64,000 bases of DNA from Excoecaria cochinchinensis (taxonomy: Eukaryota; Streptophyta; Magnoliopsida; Malpighiales; Euphorbiaceae): the NCBI GenBank assembly GCA_947683425.1, contig CANTUQ010000073.1, positions 13,289,501-13,353,500 of the forward strand. The letters run 5' to 3'. The notes beneath the pieces were generated by a model. It searched no databases. It had not been told where the DNA came from and saw only the letters and a list, made by a program, of their open reading frames with translations. Shown here in pieces: positions 23,339 to 34,311 of the stretch. Position 1 is the stretch's first letter, and the number at the start of each line of letters is the position of its first letter. The translations under genes and the position numbers were made by a program.

Positions 23339-24492
23339 GGAGCCTGATGCAGCTGCTATATTTATGACACTATGGCGTCATCCTGTAGAGACTTATGTTT
23401 CATATTTTCTTAGGAAAATACCCATCCTGATATTTATCCCTTCGGGGGATCCTAATATGTTCTTCCCTTCAAGGATGGCTGTTCTGATACACTTCCCTTT
23501 AGAAAGTCTTGATATTCACCCATTTATCCATACCCTTAGGAAAGCAAGAAAATGTTGATATGTGAAATATGTGCATGATCTTGATAGACAATGATATGAT
23601 TCTTCCAATTCTCTATATGTGGTATAAGCAAAGTAAAATTGAACTGTATAAAGTATTTTGAGTGTGATTGATTAAGACATGAACTTTGAATACATATGTT
23701 TGATTTGACTACTAGCAAACATTATGATCTTTAATTTGATATATAGTCTTATGATTTTGGCCTGATTTCTAAAAATGATCATATCGTGATACTTGTACGA
23801 TCAGTTAATAATTATAGAAATAACAATGTAAAGACAAGAGTGACAAGTTATTAGATGTGTATAGAATATGCTTAATATTAATGTGAAATCTAAATCTCTA
23901 AACCTAGTTTGACTATAATGAGATGATTTATGTTCATATATGTATATTTTTATCTGTTACATGAAATGATTTTATTTACCATAACGTAGTGGGCCTATCT
24001 CTTCGAAAAATTGCACATATACGACTAATAGAATAAAATGAGTTATGAAATATGACCATTATGACTTGAATTCAAATTCTTAGTATATGACACAAGTTGA
24101 AATGCATTAGATAAAGAATTCACTAGACTATAATACATGAACGTTTGTTAATATATATAACTGTTATATGTAAATTTATGAAGAATAGTAACGATGCATT
24201 ACTTAATAACAATGTAGAAACTTAGAGACTTATATGTATGGATATATATGGTATGAATTATATTTGAACAAGGTTTTCAAAAAGGTTCGAAAGTTAAAAT
24301 AACTCATAAAGTTTTTTTGCATGATCATTGATTTAGAAGTTATAATTGATGATATGCAAGTTTGTTCTTACTTGTTCCAATTTCGTTCTTGTGAATGAGT
24401 ACATGATTATTTGAATATATGTTTGATCATATGTGTATGTGTGCATAAGGTGACATCTATGAGACATCGTCCGCAACATGTTATGTTCCCCA

Positions 24493-24525
24493 CTGAGCTT
24501 TACGCTTAGCACGGGTTTTTAATCC
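24493..24525 (+). other. 3'-proximal double hairpin of the 20796 LTR
   Basis: Stem 1 CTGAGC (24493-24498) with GCTTAG (24504-24509), one G-T pair. Stem 2 ACGG (24511-24514) with CCGT (24524-24527). It is preceded by TTCCCCA, as in the other LTRs read in the same sense. Confidence 0.7.
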
Positions 24526-24662
24526 GTGTAGGTACAATCTCTGTGTTGCTTTTAAGAGTCATTTGCAGGAGTCCGGGCCAGCACAAGATTAGGAAGAAGT
24601 CTTTGATGTAAATGTCTCTGAGATGGGAATATTATGAAAGAGATTTGTAATTTTTTATATGG

Positions 24663-24666
<4 letters not shown>

Positions 24667-24705
<39 letters not shown>
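24667..24705. repeat. (AT)n microsatellite
   Basis: About 19 TA units near the 3' end of the LTR; it accounts for part of this LTR's extra length there. Confidence 0.95.
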
Positions 24706-24708
<3 letters not shown>

Positions 24709-24986
24709 AACTGCTTTTTTGTTACAGAGATATGTATAACATGGTAACTCTATATATGTATAGAAATGTAAAGAACAAGGTATAATGACAAATTTTAGCA
24801 TGTTATATAAAACAAAGATTTTTTTAATAACTTGCTTAAGTGTTTTATGTTATGAATTGTTTAAGTGATCTGAAAATAGTTTAGTTAATTGTTAGTGGAC
24901 CTCTGTACACCATGGTGTGATGCTCCACTACAGGCATTCGTTTATCGTATGACAGACTTTTTAGATTGCCTGTAGGGGGTGTTACA

Positions 24987-25302
24987 GAAATGAAAAAAAT
25001 AAAGAATTTTGATGGTTGTCAATGGTGAAATGTAGGAGTTGAAAGAGGAAGGAGATGGTGAGAAATGATCCAATGTGACGTAGGTGTTGACTCAAAAATG
25101 GTTCTCTTGTTATTTTATTTTATATTTTTTTTAATCTTAAGTTGCATTTTTAATAGTGAGCTCTTTGAACAATATATTTATTTTCCAATTTTAGTAAAGT
25201 TCTATTAAATTTCTATAGTTTCCCTGTAGTTTTATGCCTAATTTAATATTCTTGTAGATAGAAATTCTTAAGCAACTAATAAAAAGAAAAACTTTGGCTG
25301 TG
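24987..25302. other. Flanking DNA between two LTR elements, nothing recognised
   Basis: 316 bp of AT-rich sequence between the LTR end at 24986 and the next LTR at about 25303. I see no coding frame, terminal repeat or RNA gene. It is the most likely piece of older host DNA in the window, or an unrecognised repeat. Confidence 0.5.
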
Positions 25303-25702
25303 TGTATAACGCCCCAATACCCTCTAGAGGATATAGGAGCACCACCCGCAAACTATTTAATTCTATTCAAATTATTACCTTATAAGATTATCTTAGCCAT
25401 AACACATTAATTCAACTAATAAGCCATAATATTTGTATTATTATTAATGCTTATTATATCCTTGAAATTTAGATTACTTGATTACTTAAACAATGAATAT
25501 ATTTTCCATAACACGCATACATACACATATATATAAACTCTGAAATATTTACATCATAATTACATTACACTACTACAATCCTTTACATATTCACTATACT
25601 ATTCATTACAAAATATAATTATATTAAAAACAAAAAGACTTCAAGCTTCGATCCTAATGGCCTGCAGATGGCAACTAGCACATCCAAAAACTCAAGAACC
25701 TA

Positions 25703-25739
25703 CACGGGAAAACACCCGTACTGAGCGAAGGCTCAGTGG
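25703..25739 (-). other. Double hairpin, 25303 LTR copy
   Basis: Stem 2 ACGGG (25706-25710) with CCCGT (25717-25721), and stem 1 ACTGAGC-GAAG-GCTCAGT (25722-25739), a perfect 7-bp stem. Relative to 17012 both arms changed together (TAAGC/GCTTA to TGAGC/GCTCA). Confidence 0.8.
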
Positions 25740-26180
25740 GGAGAAACAAAAACAATAGACTTCTAACGAAGTCACAAACATCCAACAAAAATGAATATCA
25801 TCTATAAGCACGCTTATCACATGATAACAATAATTATCAAACACTCTAAAATGAGCATGTTATTAACATATCTATATCATTTACATATATCAGAACATGT
25901 ATATAATCTCCAGTTTTAACAATATTCACTTACAACAAGTGATAACATATCACTACATCTCACGCAAATTCATATACATATATACGTAACATTTCATCTC
26001 TTATACAGTCATAAACATACAATAGCCTGAATTCACATCGATAGTAGATATGGGTACTCTAGATACTGACGGGTAATATCAAACATCTGGAGACCGAGGT
26101 CTCAAATCTCTAGATACCAAAAGGTACCAAACTCTAGACACCCGTGGGTACCACACTGGCAGCTGCAGTTCTCTAACCCA

Positions 26181-26203
26181 TATAGGCATGCCTATCTATC
26201 CAC
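26181..26203. other. ATAGGC palindromic motif, 25303 LTR copy
   Basis: TATAGGCATGCCTATC followed by TATCCAC. The perfect palindrome is conserved in a largely unrelated sequence context. Confidence 0.85.
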
Positions 26204-26427
26204 TACTATGTATAACTCAGGCAATTAGCAAGGCTTAAAATATAAATTTATCTTAAACACATTCCTAAACATTTAGTTATTATTCATTTAAATCATATCA
26301 CAATGTCCATAAACATGTTCCAAAATAAGCATGGCGAGTGTTTATAATTCTAATAAAAATAAGATGAACATATAACACATTCAATTATCTTTACCTACAA
26401 TTTAGCTTACTATTCACACAGAACGCT

Positions 26428-26794
26428 TTTACACGGTGGTAAGGCCAAGTCATACCGCCGCGTAAACCCACATGGCGGGCAGAAAATCCAAACCGCCGTA
26501 TGAACTGATCTAACACCAATTCAGCGTTCCAGAATTGATTTACACGATAGTCAGGACATGTTTAACCGTCGTGTAACTGATCAACTCACAAAATCATACT
26601 CCATAAGCACTTTACACGGCGGTCAGGATATGTCTTACTGCCGTGTAAACTGATCAACTCTCAAAATCATACTCCAGAAGCACTTTACACGGCGGTCAGG
26701 ACATGTCTTACCGCCGTGTGGAACCATGGATAACCAAATCTCAACGCTTTAGCATGCTTACACGGTGGGTAGGAAAATCCATACCGCCGTGTAA
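26428..26794. repeat. Hairpin array with TTTACACGGCGGT arms
   Basis: Units at 26428-26466, 26539-26576, 26611-26649, 26685-26719 and 26758-26794 have inverted arms TTTACACGGCGGT/ACCGCCGTGTAAA with few mismatches. Three consecutive units are spaced 72-74 bp with a shared linker (TGATCAACTC). A weaker CATGGCGGG-type unit lies between the first two. Confidence 0.85.
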
Positions 26795-27603
26795 AACCAC
26801 AAACACACGATTATGCTTTGTTTTGCGTGTCTAAAGACAACGCAAAATCACACTCTCAACAAACTCACATCACAACCATCAATAAACACACAAAATCATA
26901 CTTATAATCACTTAACAACTACAATTTAGCAAAAACATAATTCTATCTAACTCTAACATGTAACAATAATCCAAACCACATAAACACATACATAACCAAA
27001 CAAACTCCCAAACCTCAAAAAGAAGCTTGATCAACTCCTCTTCTAGATTAGATCTTCTCTTTACTCTTGTCTTTCCTCTTGTCCACAGATTCTTGCACAA
27101 AACCAACCAAAACACAGTTAAACTATAACCCAAAACAACTCAAAATCTTATATAAGAACAAGGTATAAGAAGGAGACAACTTGAACTCCCAACCCATACT
27201 TACCTTATCAACAAATCACTTAATCTCTTCAACTCCTGTAACACCCTAATACCTGTAGTAAATACGGACATTGGATGTCACAACACTCGATAATACTGTA
27301 CATTACAATGCACTTGATAGATCAGTAGGAAATTTTTTTTTCCACAATAATAAATAGCAATTGTACAAGAACAGTAGTGACAATATAGAAACAATAACTC
27401 AAATGTACATTACCAATTATTTATTTGTTTACGTAATCTGACTAACAAGTAACTATAACCTGCTTATCTAACTTGAACATATACATGCCATGCCAACTAT
27501 GCTACTAGCTGCTTTAGTCTGCTCCATTCAACTACCAGTACTATCTCGATCACTTCTAGTTTCTTCTACTGTCCATAACCTGCGGGCAGTAAAACACTAT
27601 GCA

Positions 27604-27624
27604 TTGAGCATTAAGAATGCCCAG
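27604..27624 (-). other. 3'-proximal hairpin of the 27237 LTR
   Basis: TTGAGCATT and AATGCCCAG pair with one A-C mismatch and one G-T pair. The counterpart at 10835-10854 is CTGAGCAT-TAAC-ATGCCCAG. It lies about 370 nt from the LTR end. Confidence 0.65.
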
Positions 27625-27813
27625 TAATGGATACATATCCCACACTTTTCATAGTTATGCTCTTACAGGCATACACACAAGCATACTTATTTCATACATT
27701 ATATAGATATTAATTCTTTTAATACACTTAATTAATTGATACTTTAGTGTCTTTGCTACATTTCTTAGTTATAACCAATAATCATTATGCCCCAAACCTA
27801 TGTTCATTACTAT

Positions 27814-28569
27814 GGGCTAGTTTGGCAAATCTTATGAAAACAGATTTTTCAATTGAAAAAAGTTGTATTTCAAAAAGCTGTATGTTGAAAATTAGGTAAC
27901 TGTTTGGTAAATAAAATTCAAAATAACTTATAAAATCAAAAACAGTTGTCAACTGTTTGGTAAATGATATGATTAAAAATGCCTTTTTAGAATAAAAAAA
28001 TAAAAAATGATATATATAAATTTAAATATATTATATTCAAAATCTCACTAAATAATAATAATAATTCTCACTTATTTGAATTTTTTTATTTCACTAAACT
28101 ATTAAGATCATATATTTTCATATATAATTAAATAAAAATAAATATAACATAAAAAAATTAAAAATATATATATTGTTTTCTTAATTAATCATATATATTA
28201 TTTTGGATGATAAAAAAAGAGAAGAGAAAAAAAAAATAACATAATTATTTTTAACGTCAGATGATTTTGGGTGGTAGAATAAGAGAGAAAGCAAAAAAAA
28301 AATTATATTAGATATAATTGTTATTATGAAATAAAATAAGAGATATTTTTGTCTAAAAAAAATATTAAATCTGCTATCCTTAAAAGTTGAAAATCACCTT
28401 TTCTGAAAAGTTTCAATTTCTAACTTTTTCTAATAAAAGGTTTTTTCATTTTTCAGAAAATTAATTTTTCTAAAATCAGTATTTACCAAACACTTATTTT
28501 TGTTCTATAATCAAATTTTTATCCCATACTCAGCTTTTTTTCCTTTTAAAAGTTATGCCAAACGGGGCC
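27814..28569. mobile_element. Tourist/PIF-Harbinger-like MITE, copy 2 (inverted relative to copy 1)
   Basis: Ends are GGGCTAGTTTGGCA and the reverse complement of TGCCAAACGGGGCC, with TAT on both sides (27811-27813, 28570-28572). At 756 bp it is nearly the length of copy 1 (752 bp) and its reverse complement follows copy 1 along its length. Non-coding. Confidence 0.75.
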
Positions 28570-28803
28570 TATATCTTGACTATATTTTAATATTCTTGTC
28601 TCAGCTATTAGTATTGTGATCATTAACAATAATATTGACACTTTTATTATCATTTCTAACTCCATAATTAATATCATTTCTATTACTATTTTCATTTCAT
28701 TAATATATCCATTAAGTTCTTTTAATTACTTTTATGATGCATAAGTTGATCCATATTCTATGCCTGTGCTAATACTTATTGATTTAACTAATTCATTCAC
28801 TAC

Positions 28804-28859
28804 CATTATTATTATTATTATTATTATTATTATCATTATTATTATTATTATTATTATTA
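28804..28859. repeat. (ATT)n microsatellite
   Basis: About 18 ATT units with one interruption (ATC), inside the 27237 LTR. Confidence 0.93.
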
Positions 28860-29548
28860 ACCTTAAACTATTATCATTAATATTAACACTATTTTCTTAT
28901 CAACTGTTAGTACGCCAATTAATGTCATGATATACATTGTTACATTAATATTTTTATTTCAATGACATACTCACTCAATTTTTTTAGTTCAACTCTTTTG
29001 ACCTTAGTTTTATATTTTCCCTAATTATTCCCTAACATTGCCACGTAAGTTTGCATATGCATGGCCTTATTTTCATATTTATTAATACTATTAGTACTAT
29101 TATCCGTACCATAACAACATATTTTATTATTATTTTCAACATTATTTTTTTTTCTAATTTTATTTTTTCAATTGAGTGTCATAGTTTTGTTTCTTCCCAC
29201 ACTCACACGTGCACTTCATTATGCATGCCTCTGTACACTTCCTTTCCATGCAACCTTCCCATTTTCTTTCATTAACTCTTTTAATTATGTTGGTGTTAAA
29301 GTATCAGGTGTTACTTCCTTAATAATACATTTCAGTTCTATGTATATAATTACAGGTCGCGTACACACATGCACTACATCATTCTTTATTAATATATTAC
29401 TAACTTGTGCTAAATATATATGTAACCCTAAATGCATATTTTATTACCCTGCCACTTTTAATTCCTTATGAATTCTAATAATCTTAATTTGCATTTCCAC
29501 CAATTAAGTCATCAGGTACATACGTTTTGCCTAAATGTCTTTCTTAAC

Positions 29549-29591
<43 letters not shown>
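29549..29591. repeat. (AT)n microsatellite
   Basis: About 21 AT units inside the 27237 LTR. Confidence 0.95.
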
Positions 29592-29594
<3 letters not shown>

Positions 29595-32118
29595 CTTACA
29601 TAATCTATAACTTGCAACATCATTTGTTTTACTCCACCTGACACTTTTATTATTTTTTAACCAATCTCACTAATATTATTATTATGATTATTGTTATCAT
29701 TAACCTTATTTACATTTTCATTACTTTCATTATTTATTAAATTTATTTAAATTTCTCTAATTAACTAATTACCATATACTTACACTAATTACCTTTTTAA
29801 TCCTTTTAACTCTAATATGATCAATTTACAATTTAATCCCTACACTTCCATTAGTTTATGGTTTTGCCCTTTAATGACCATTAATTACCATTTTACCATT
29901 AATTAATTATTTTCCATTCTTATTTCGCTAGTCTACATGTAAAATATTCTTTTCAGTCCCTAAACCTTATTTTTCTATGCTTACTTCATTTTTAGCCTTT
30001 GTTTTATCACCTTTCACTTACCTTACCATTTACTTACTATTTCTTCATATTTACCATTTTATCCTAATATTTTACAAAATTATTATTTTACCCTTCATAC
30101 TTTTAAATCCTTACAATTTAATCCTTTTTCACTCAATTTTTTCTCGTATTAATTCTTAATCACTCATTTCAATCCATTTTCCTTATTTTGTCCCTAGTAT
30201 CAATCCGGTAGAAATGTCTGAACCGGATACAAGAGAAGTGGACCATCGTGAATCCACAACATTATAGAGTGATCCCGAAAAACCACTCGAATACTATCAC
30301 TGCATTTCCCTGTACACTTTATCATTGTATCACTGTAGTAGACCGTCATTGGCCTACAGATGCGAGTCGTCATGACTTGCTACTGCGGTATAGTGTCCCT
30401 ATGGCTAGCCAACTATATCCTGAATTAGATTTAATTACAAGACTACTAAGGGCAATAATCATTTCGTATCATTATGTGATTGCATACACACTTTATCTTC
30501 GGTTCATTTTCCAATCATGACAGTACAGTTTCATTTTACAGTAAATACCATATCATATCATTTGCAATTGTATTCAGTACCATAACTCACATTTATTTAG
30601 ATACCATCCACCACTCATACTTAGCTCCACACTTGATTTCCTTTCTAATCAATTTCAATTCTATTTCGCTCATTATTTAATTCTGATTTCAATTATGCCA
30701 TTCCTTCACTCTAACGTAATATATTCTATATTATTCACTTAAAACATAATACATTATCACTTTAAATTATATTCAATCGAACTTTATAAATACTCAATAA
30801 ATTAGTATACATTTCATTTCATTTCTACATTCATTTTTAAGTATTATAATCATTAAATTAACAAGGTACACATTAATATCCTAAGTTAATTCAATTGGCC
30901 ATAACCTCATTTTTTTTCTCTCATTTTCACTTATTATTATTTTCAGTATTCGTTCCTTTAAATATCATGTTTCTATGTTTATTTTTCATTTAGCATCAAT
31001 TTACATATCATTAAACTTCTTATCCTAATTCGGCCACCATCCTATTTATATTCTCAAATTTACTTTTCTTCCATCTATTAATTATTCAACTAAATTACAT
31101 AATAATTTACACTAATGTACACTTAATTAACATTAACTTTTAACATATACCTTAATATTCCTAGGTATGAAATTCGGCCAAAGTGACATTTCATCCTCCA
31201 TAATTATTTTTTTCCATTTATTATTTAATCTACTTAATTACATGCTATTAGACCTTAATACACATTTATCTAGCATTATCCTACGAATTTTACCCTTAAA
31301 TCCTTATAATATCAATTCGGCCCAAACATACATTTTGTCTCCACACTTATTTTTATTAATTATTCTAATATCTCTCATACTATTTAACCTATATCTATAG
31401 TTATGTTTCATTAATTATCAAATTAATTCATTTTAAAGGCCTAACACCTATTCAGCCACTACTAACATTTTTTTTTTACAGATTTGATTATTTTCAATTT
31501 AACCACAATTCCCAACATTTTTAAGTTCTAGAAACCTATTTCTAACTTTATTTCATAATACACATATATATTTCATATACATACCCATAAACATAAGCTT
31601 AAACATGCGTAAGTCAATTGGAAAGTGTGAGATATTGTATCCACTAACCTTGAATTCTTGTTCTTCAATATTTACTCCTCATTTTCTTTATCTTTTCCAC
31701 TTGAAATCACATCCTCCTCCATAGAAATCGTTATGGCTGAATATGGAGCAAGGAGTTTTTGTAACACTCCCTAACCACCTGTAGAGATTTACTACAATGA
31801 TTATGGAGTGTCACAACACAAACACATGCGCATAAAACATTTTTACAAACAAAGTTCCGAATTAATAAATTTCTTTCAATATCACATTTAGGTATTACAA
31901 ACTGAGAATCCCAGCATTGCATTACAAAACACATATAGTCTTTCTTTATTATTCACTTTACAAATATAACTTTCTTAGAACAAAAACTTAGTCTCCTAAC
32001 ACATTACTAACTATAGTTACACATCGTATACTATTACAAATTATTCTACATTTACAGCGGTTCCTAATGTGTTGGCCATTGCAAGACTGCCTTCCAAAAT
32101 ACAATCTTTAGATACCTG

Positions 32119-32156
32119 CATGGATAAAATATCCATGCTAAGCGATAATGCTTAGT
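32119..32156 (-). other. Double hairpin, 31760 LTR copy
   Basis: Stem 2 CATGGAT (32119-32125) with ATCCATG (32131-32137), 7 bp perfect. Stem 1 GCTAAGC (32137-32143) with GCTTAGT (32150-32156). Stem 2 differs from ACGGG/CCCGT at 25706 on both arms, yet pairing is kept. Confidence 0.8.
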
Positions 32157-32934
32157 GGGGAATAATAACATAACATTCTTATACAAAATAATCATTTGAT
32201 CAAGTCCTATCATGCCTTAAATTAACACATGTACACAATATATGTCTTTCTTATCGATGCAATAATAATTTATTATACATATATGTCCCATACTCAAGTT
32301 CTCTTATAGTATAATTTTTGCATCATGCATAAACTTACATTGCTATATTCACAACATAACATTCATTCTATACTCTGTTTTTATCACTTTTAGAAATGAA
32401 TAATGATATGTTACCATGCACATAAGAATACCTCTTTCACATATATATCTGAACACACATACACTTTGGGATCAACTTAATATAAACATAGCATATCACA
32501 CATCTTAATTTACTCATAACCTTACTAATGAGTCATGTTCATATGGCTATATCACAAGTCAAATTTTAACGCATCGTATTTACATTTCCAATAATATAAC
32601 ATTCTTTTAAAATGCTCAATATTATCATTAACCTTGCTTGTAATTAATAGACAAGCACCTAAAGTCATGCTTCTATAAACATGCTATGATAATATAACAT
32701 ATCCATAACTTATTACAATTATAGCACATTACGCATCGCAATTTACGTATGTATATATATATATATATATCCATATGCATTCATGCGAATGAATCATATA
32801 AATGCATCTCATGTCAAACTATATAACTTTGTATTCATATTCTCATCTTTAAAACTTTCCTTCAAATAACCACATAATTATCATTAATCTTTCTTTGCCT
32901 TGCCTACAACTCAAAGACGCGGATAATGGGTATC

Positions 32935-33063
32935 ACATTGGTACCCAAAGGGTACAGTTATCACATTGGTATCTGTGGATACCTCACATTCGCATTGGTA
33001 CCCTAAGGTACAAAAATATCAACATTATCAATAATTTTGCATTGAAGAATCTAGTAAAGATTC
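32935..33063. repeat. Four short hairpins, each after CATTG
   Basis: GTACCC-AAA-GGGTAC (32941-32955), GGTATC-TGTG-GATACC (32968-32983), GTACC-CTAA-GGTAC (32998-33011) and GAATCT-AGTAA-AGATTC (33047-33063). All stems are perfect, with different sequences. Confidence 0.8.
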
Positions 33064-33118
33064 AAATTGCATTGTGAATCCAAAGGAATCAGATGCATTG
33101 GGTTGCAGCACTTAGACC

Positions 33119-33142
33119 CTATAGGCATGCCTACCTATCCAC
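33119..33142. other. ATAGGC palindromic motif, 31760 LTR copy
   Basis: CTATAGGCATGCCTACC followed by TATCCAC; one base off the palindrome. Confidence 0.82.
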
Positions 33143-33424
33143 TACTTGACTCGCAAGCTAATTATTATTTCCAGTTATCTATCTATCATTCACAATTCAC
33201 ATTGTTCATATAGTCGTATAAAATAGATCATAGTGCATAATAGCTCACATATGTTTGTAAGCATACAATCATGTTCACATTCTTTTCCAAAGTACACATT
33301 CATATAGCTCATAATCATTTCACAAGTCTATATGATGTTGATACACTATTATAGATTCCATTCCATATCATTATACCACATTAAACAATGATATATATAA
33401 ATAATTACTCTTCATTCATATGCC

Positions 33425-33456
33425 TCACGGTGACAACCATGTGGTTGTGACCGTGA
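33425..33456. other. 15-bp hairpin TCACGGT...ACCGTGA
   Basis: TCACGGTGACAACCA (33425-33439) pairs with TGGTTGTGACCGTGA (33442-33456) over 15 positions with one G/G mismatch and a 2-base loop. Further weaker units of the same type lie near 34213-34242 and at 34283-34311; the latter is split by the solo LTR. Confidence 0.85.
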
Positions 33457-34311
33457 CATAGATAATTATCAAAACAGAATGCATTTTATGCATACCTCAC
33501 ACTTCATCATTCGATTCATATCAATTATTTATACATATATATGTATATAGACATACACTCACCTATTTTGCCACATTTTTGGTCTTCATATAATAAGTAA
33601 CTCATAAACTCAAGGCCGTAAATCACATTAGTCAATATCTTATATATAATCACTCATATATCCACAAAAACTAGTATAACATCAATAAAATCAATTTAAT
33701 GTCTTCATATTTGGATATTCCGTGATAATAACTGAGTATGTCAAATTTACATGTGTTCATTACAAATATTAGATCATACTCTTATACATCTCATTCATTT
33801 CAATCATGCCCATATTTCCATCATATACAGTCCAACCTTATTACACACCTACATATGGTTTATATTCACATTAAGCAAACTCATTTCATTTGATATCCTT
33901 TTTATGTGTATAACTTAATCTCAACTCATAATTATGCATACTTGTTCATATTATACATGCTTATGTAGATTAAGGTATTATAATTCTCAATAATGTCATT
34001 AAACTTGACTGAATTCTATTTCATACAACTATACATTATTACTTTAATAGTTTGCTATTAATCTTAATCATATTCATGTCTATTTTCCAAGTGATAATTA
34101 TTCTTATACTCATTTTATAGTCCTAAACATGCATCGAATAGATTCTAGAAAGTTTAATTGCGATACGGGTTTAATTCGGGAAGAAAACACATAAAATAGT
34201 CAAAACAGAGGGGGTCACAATGGTAATGACTTTGTTCTGACCGTGAGGTCCAAAAATAAGCATTCTGCCTTCTCTAGGCATTGGTCATAATGGCAATGAA
34301 TTGGTTGTCAC

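Larger units (their letters stand above)
20796..24986 (+). mobile_element. 3' LTR of the Tekay-like element, 4191 bp
   Basis: It runs from TGTAATGACC to GGGGGTGTTACA. A TATATATGCAATATAAGG block near 21057-21075 may be the core promoter; a similar block is seen in the 31760-52994 LTR. The interior is non-coding and holds a three-unit hairpin array (22177-22350), two ATAGGC motifs (22632, 23315), short hairpins, the 3'-proximal double hairpin (24493-24525) and an AT microsatellite. No 5' LTR is present because the element is truncated at 14293. Confidence 0.85.
25303..27236 (-). mobile_element. Minus-oriented long LTR, interrupted by the next insertion
   Basis: It begins TATAACGCCCCAATACC, a mutated form of TGTAACACCCC. 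It carries the double hairpin (25703-25739), short hairpins (26090-26150), the ATAGGC palindrome (26181-26203) and five long hairpin units (26428-26794) in the family order. No PBS complement lies to its left, so it is a 3' LTR or solo LTR. It stops at 27236 where another LTR starts with TGTAACACCC. Confidence 0.75.
27237..31759 (-). mobile_element. Minus-oriented long LTR (27237 family), truncated by the next element
   Basis: Starts TGTAACACCCTAATACC. It aligns in blocks with the 10475-12465 LTR, including hairpin 27604-27624. It contains MITE copy 2, AT and ATT microsatellites and a more complex, GC-richer island at about 30205-30430. The stretch 31640-31759 (CAAGGTTAGTGG on the minus strand) resembles the leader part of the 20796 LTR. 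The 5' end is not seen: another LTR starts at 31760. Long frames here are AT-rich chance frames. Confidence 0.65.

Noticed and set aside
24987..25302. Possible host exon between elements
   Set aside because: No coding frame, splice-site pattern or protein similarity that I can recognise.
29051..31400. Several frames of 60-100 codons rich in Ile, Phe, Leu, Tyr
   Set aside because: Expected by chance in AT-rich pyrimidine-biased LTR sequence; no start context, domain or conservation visible.
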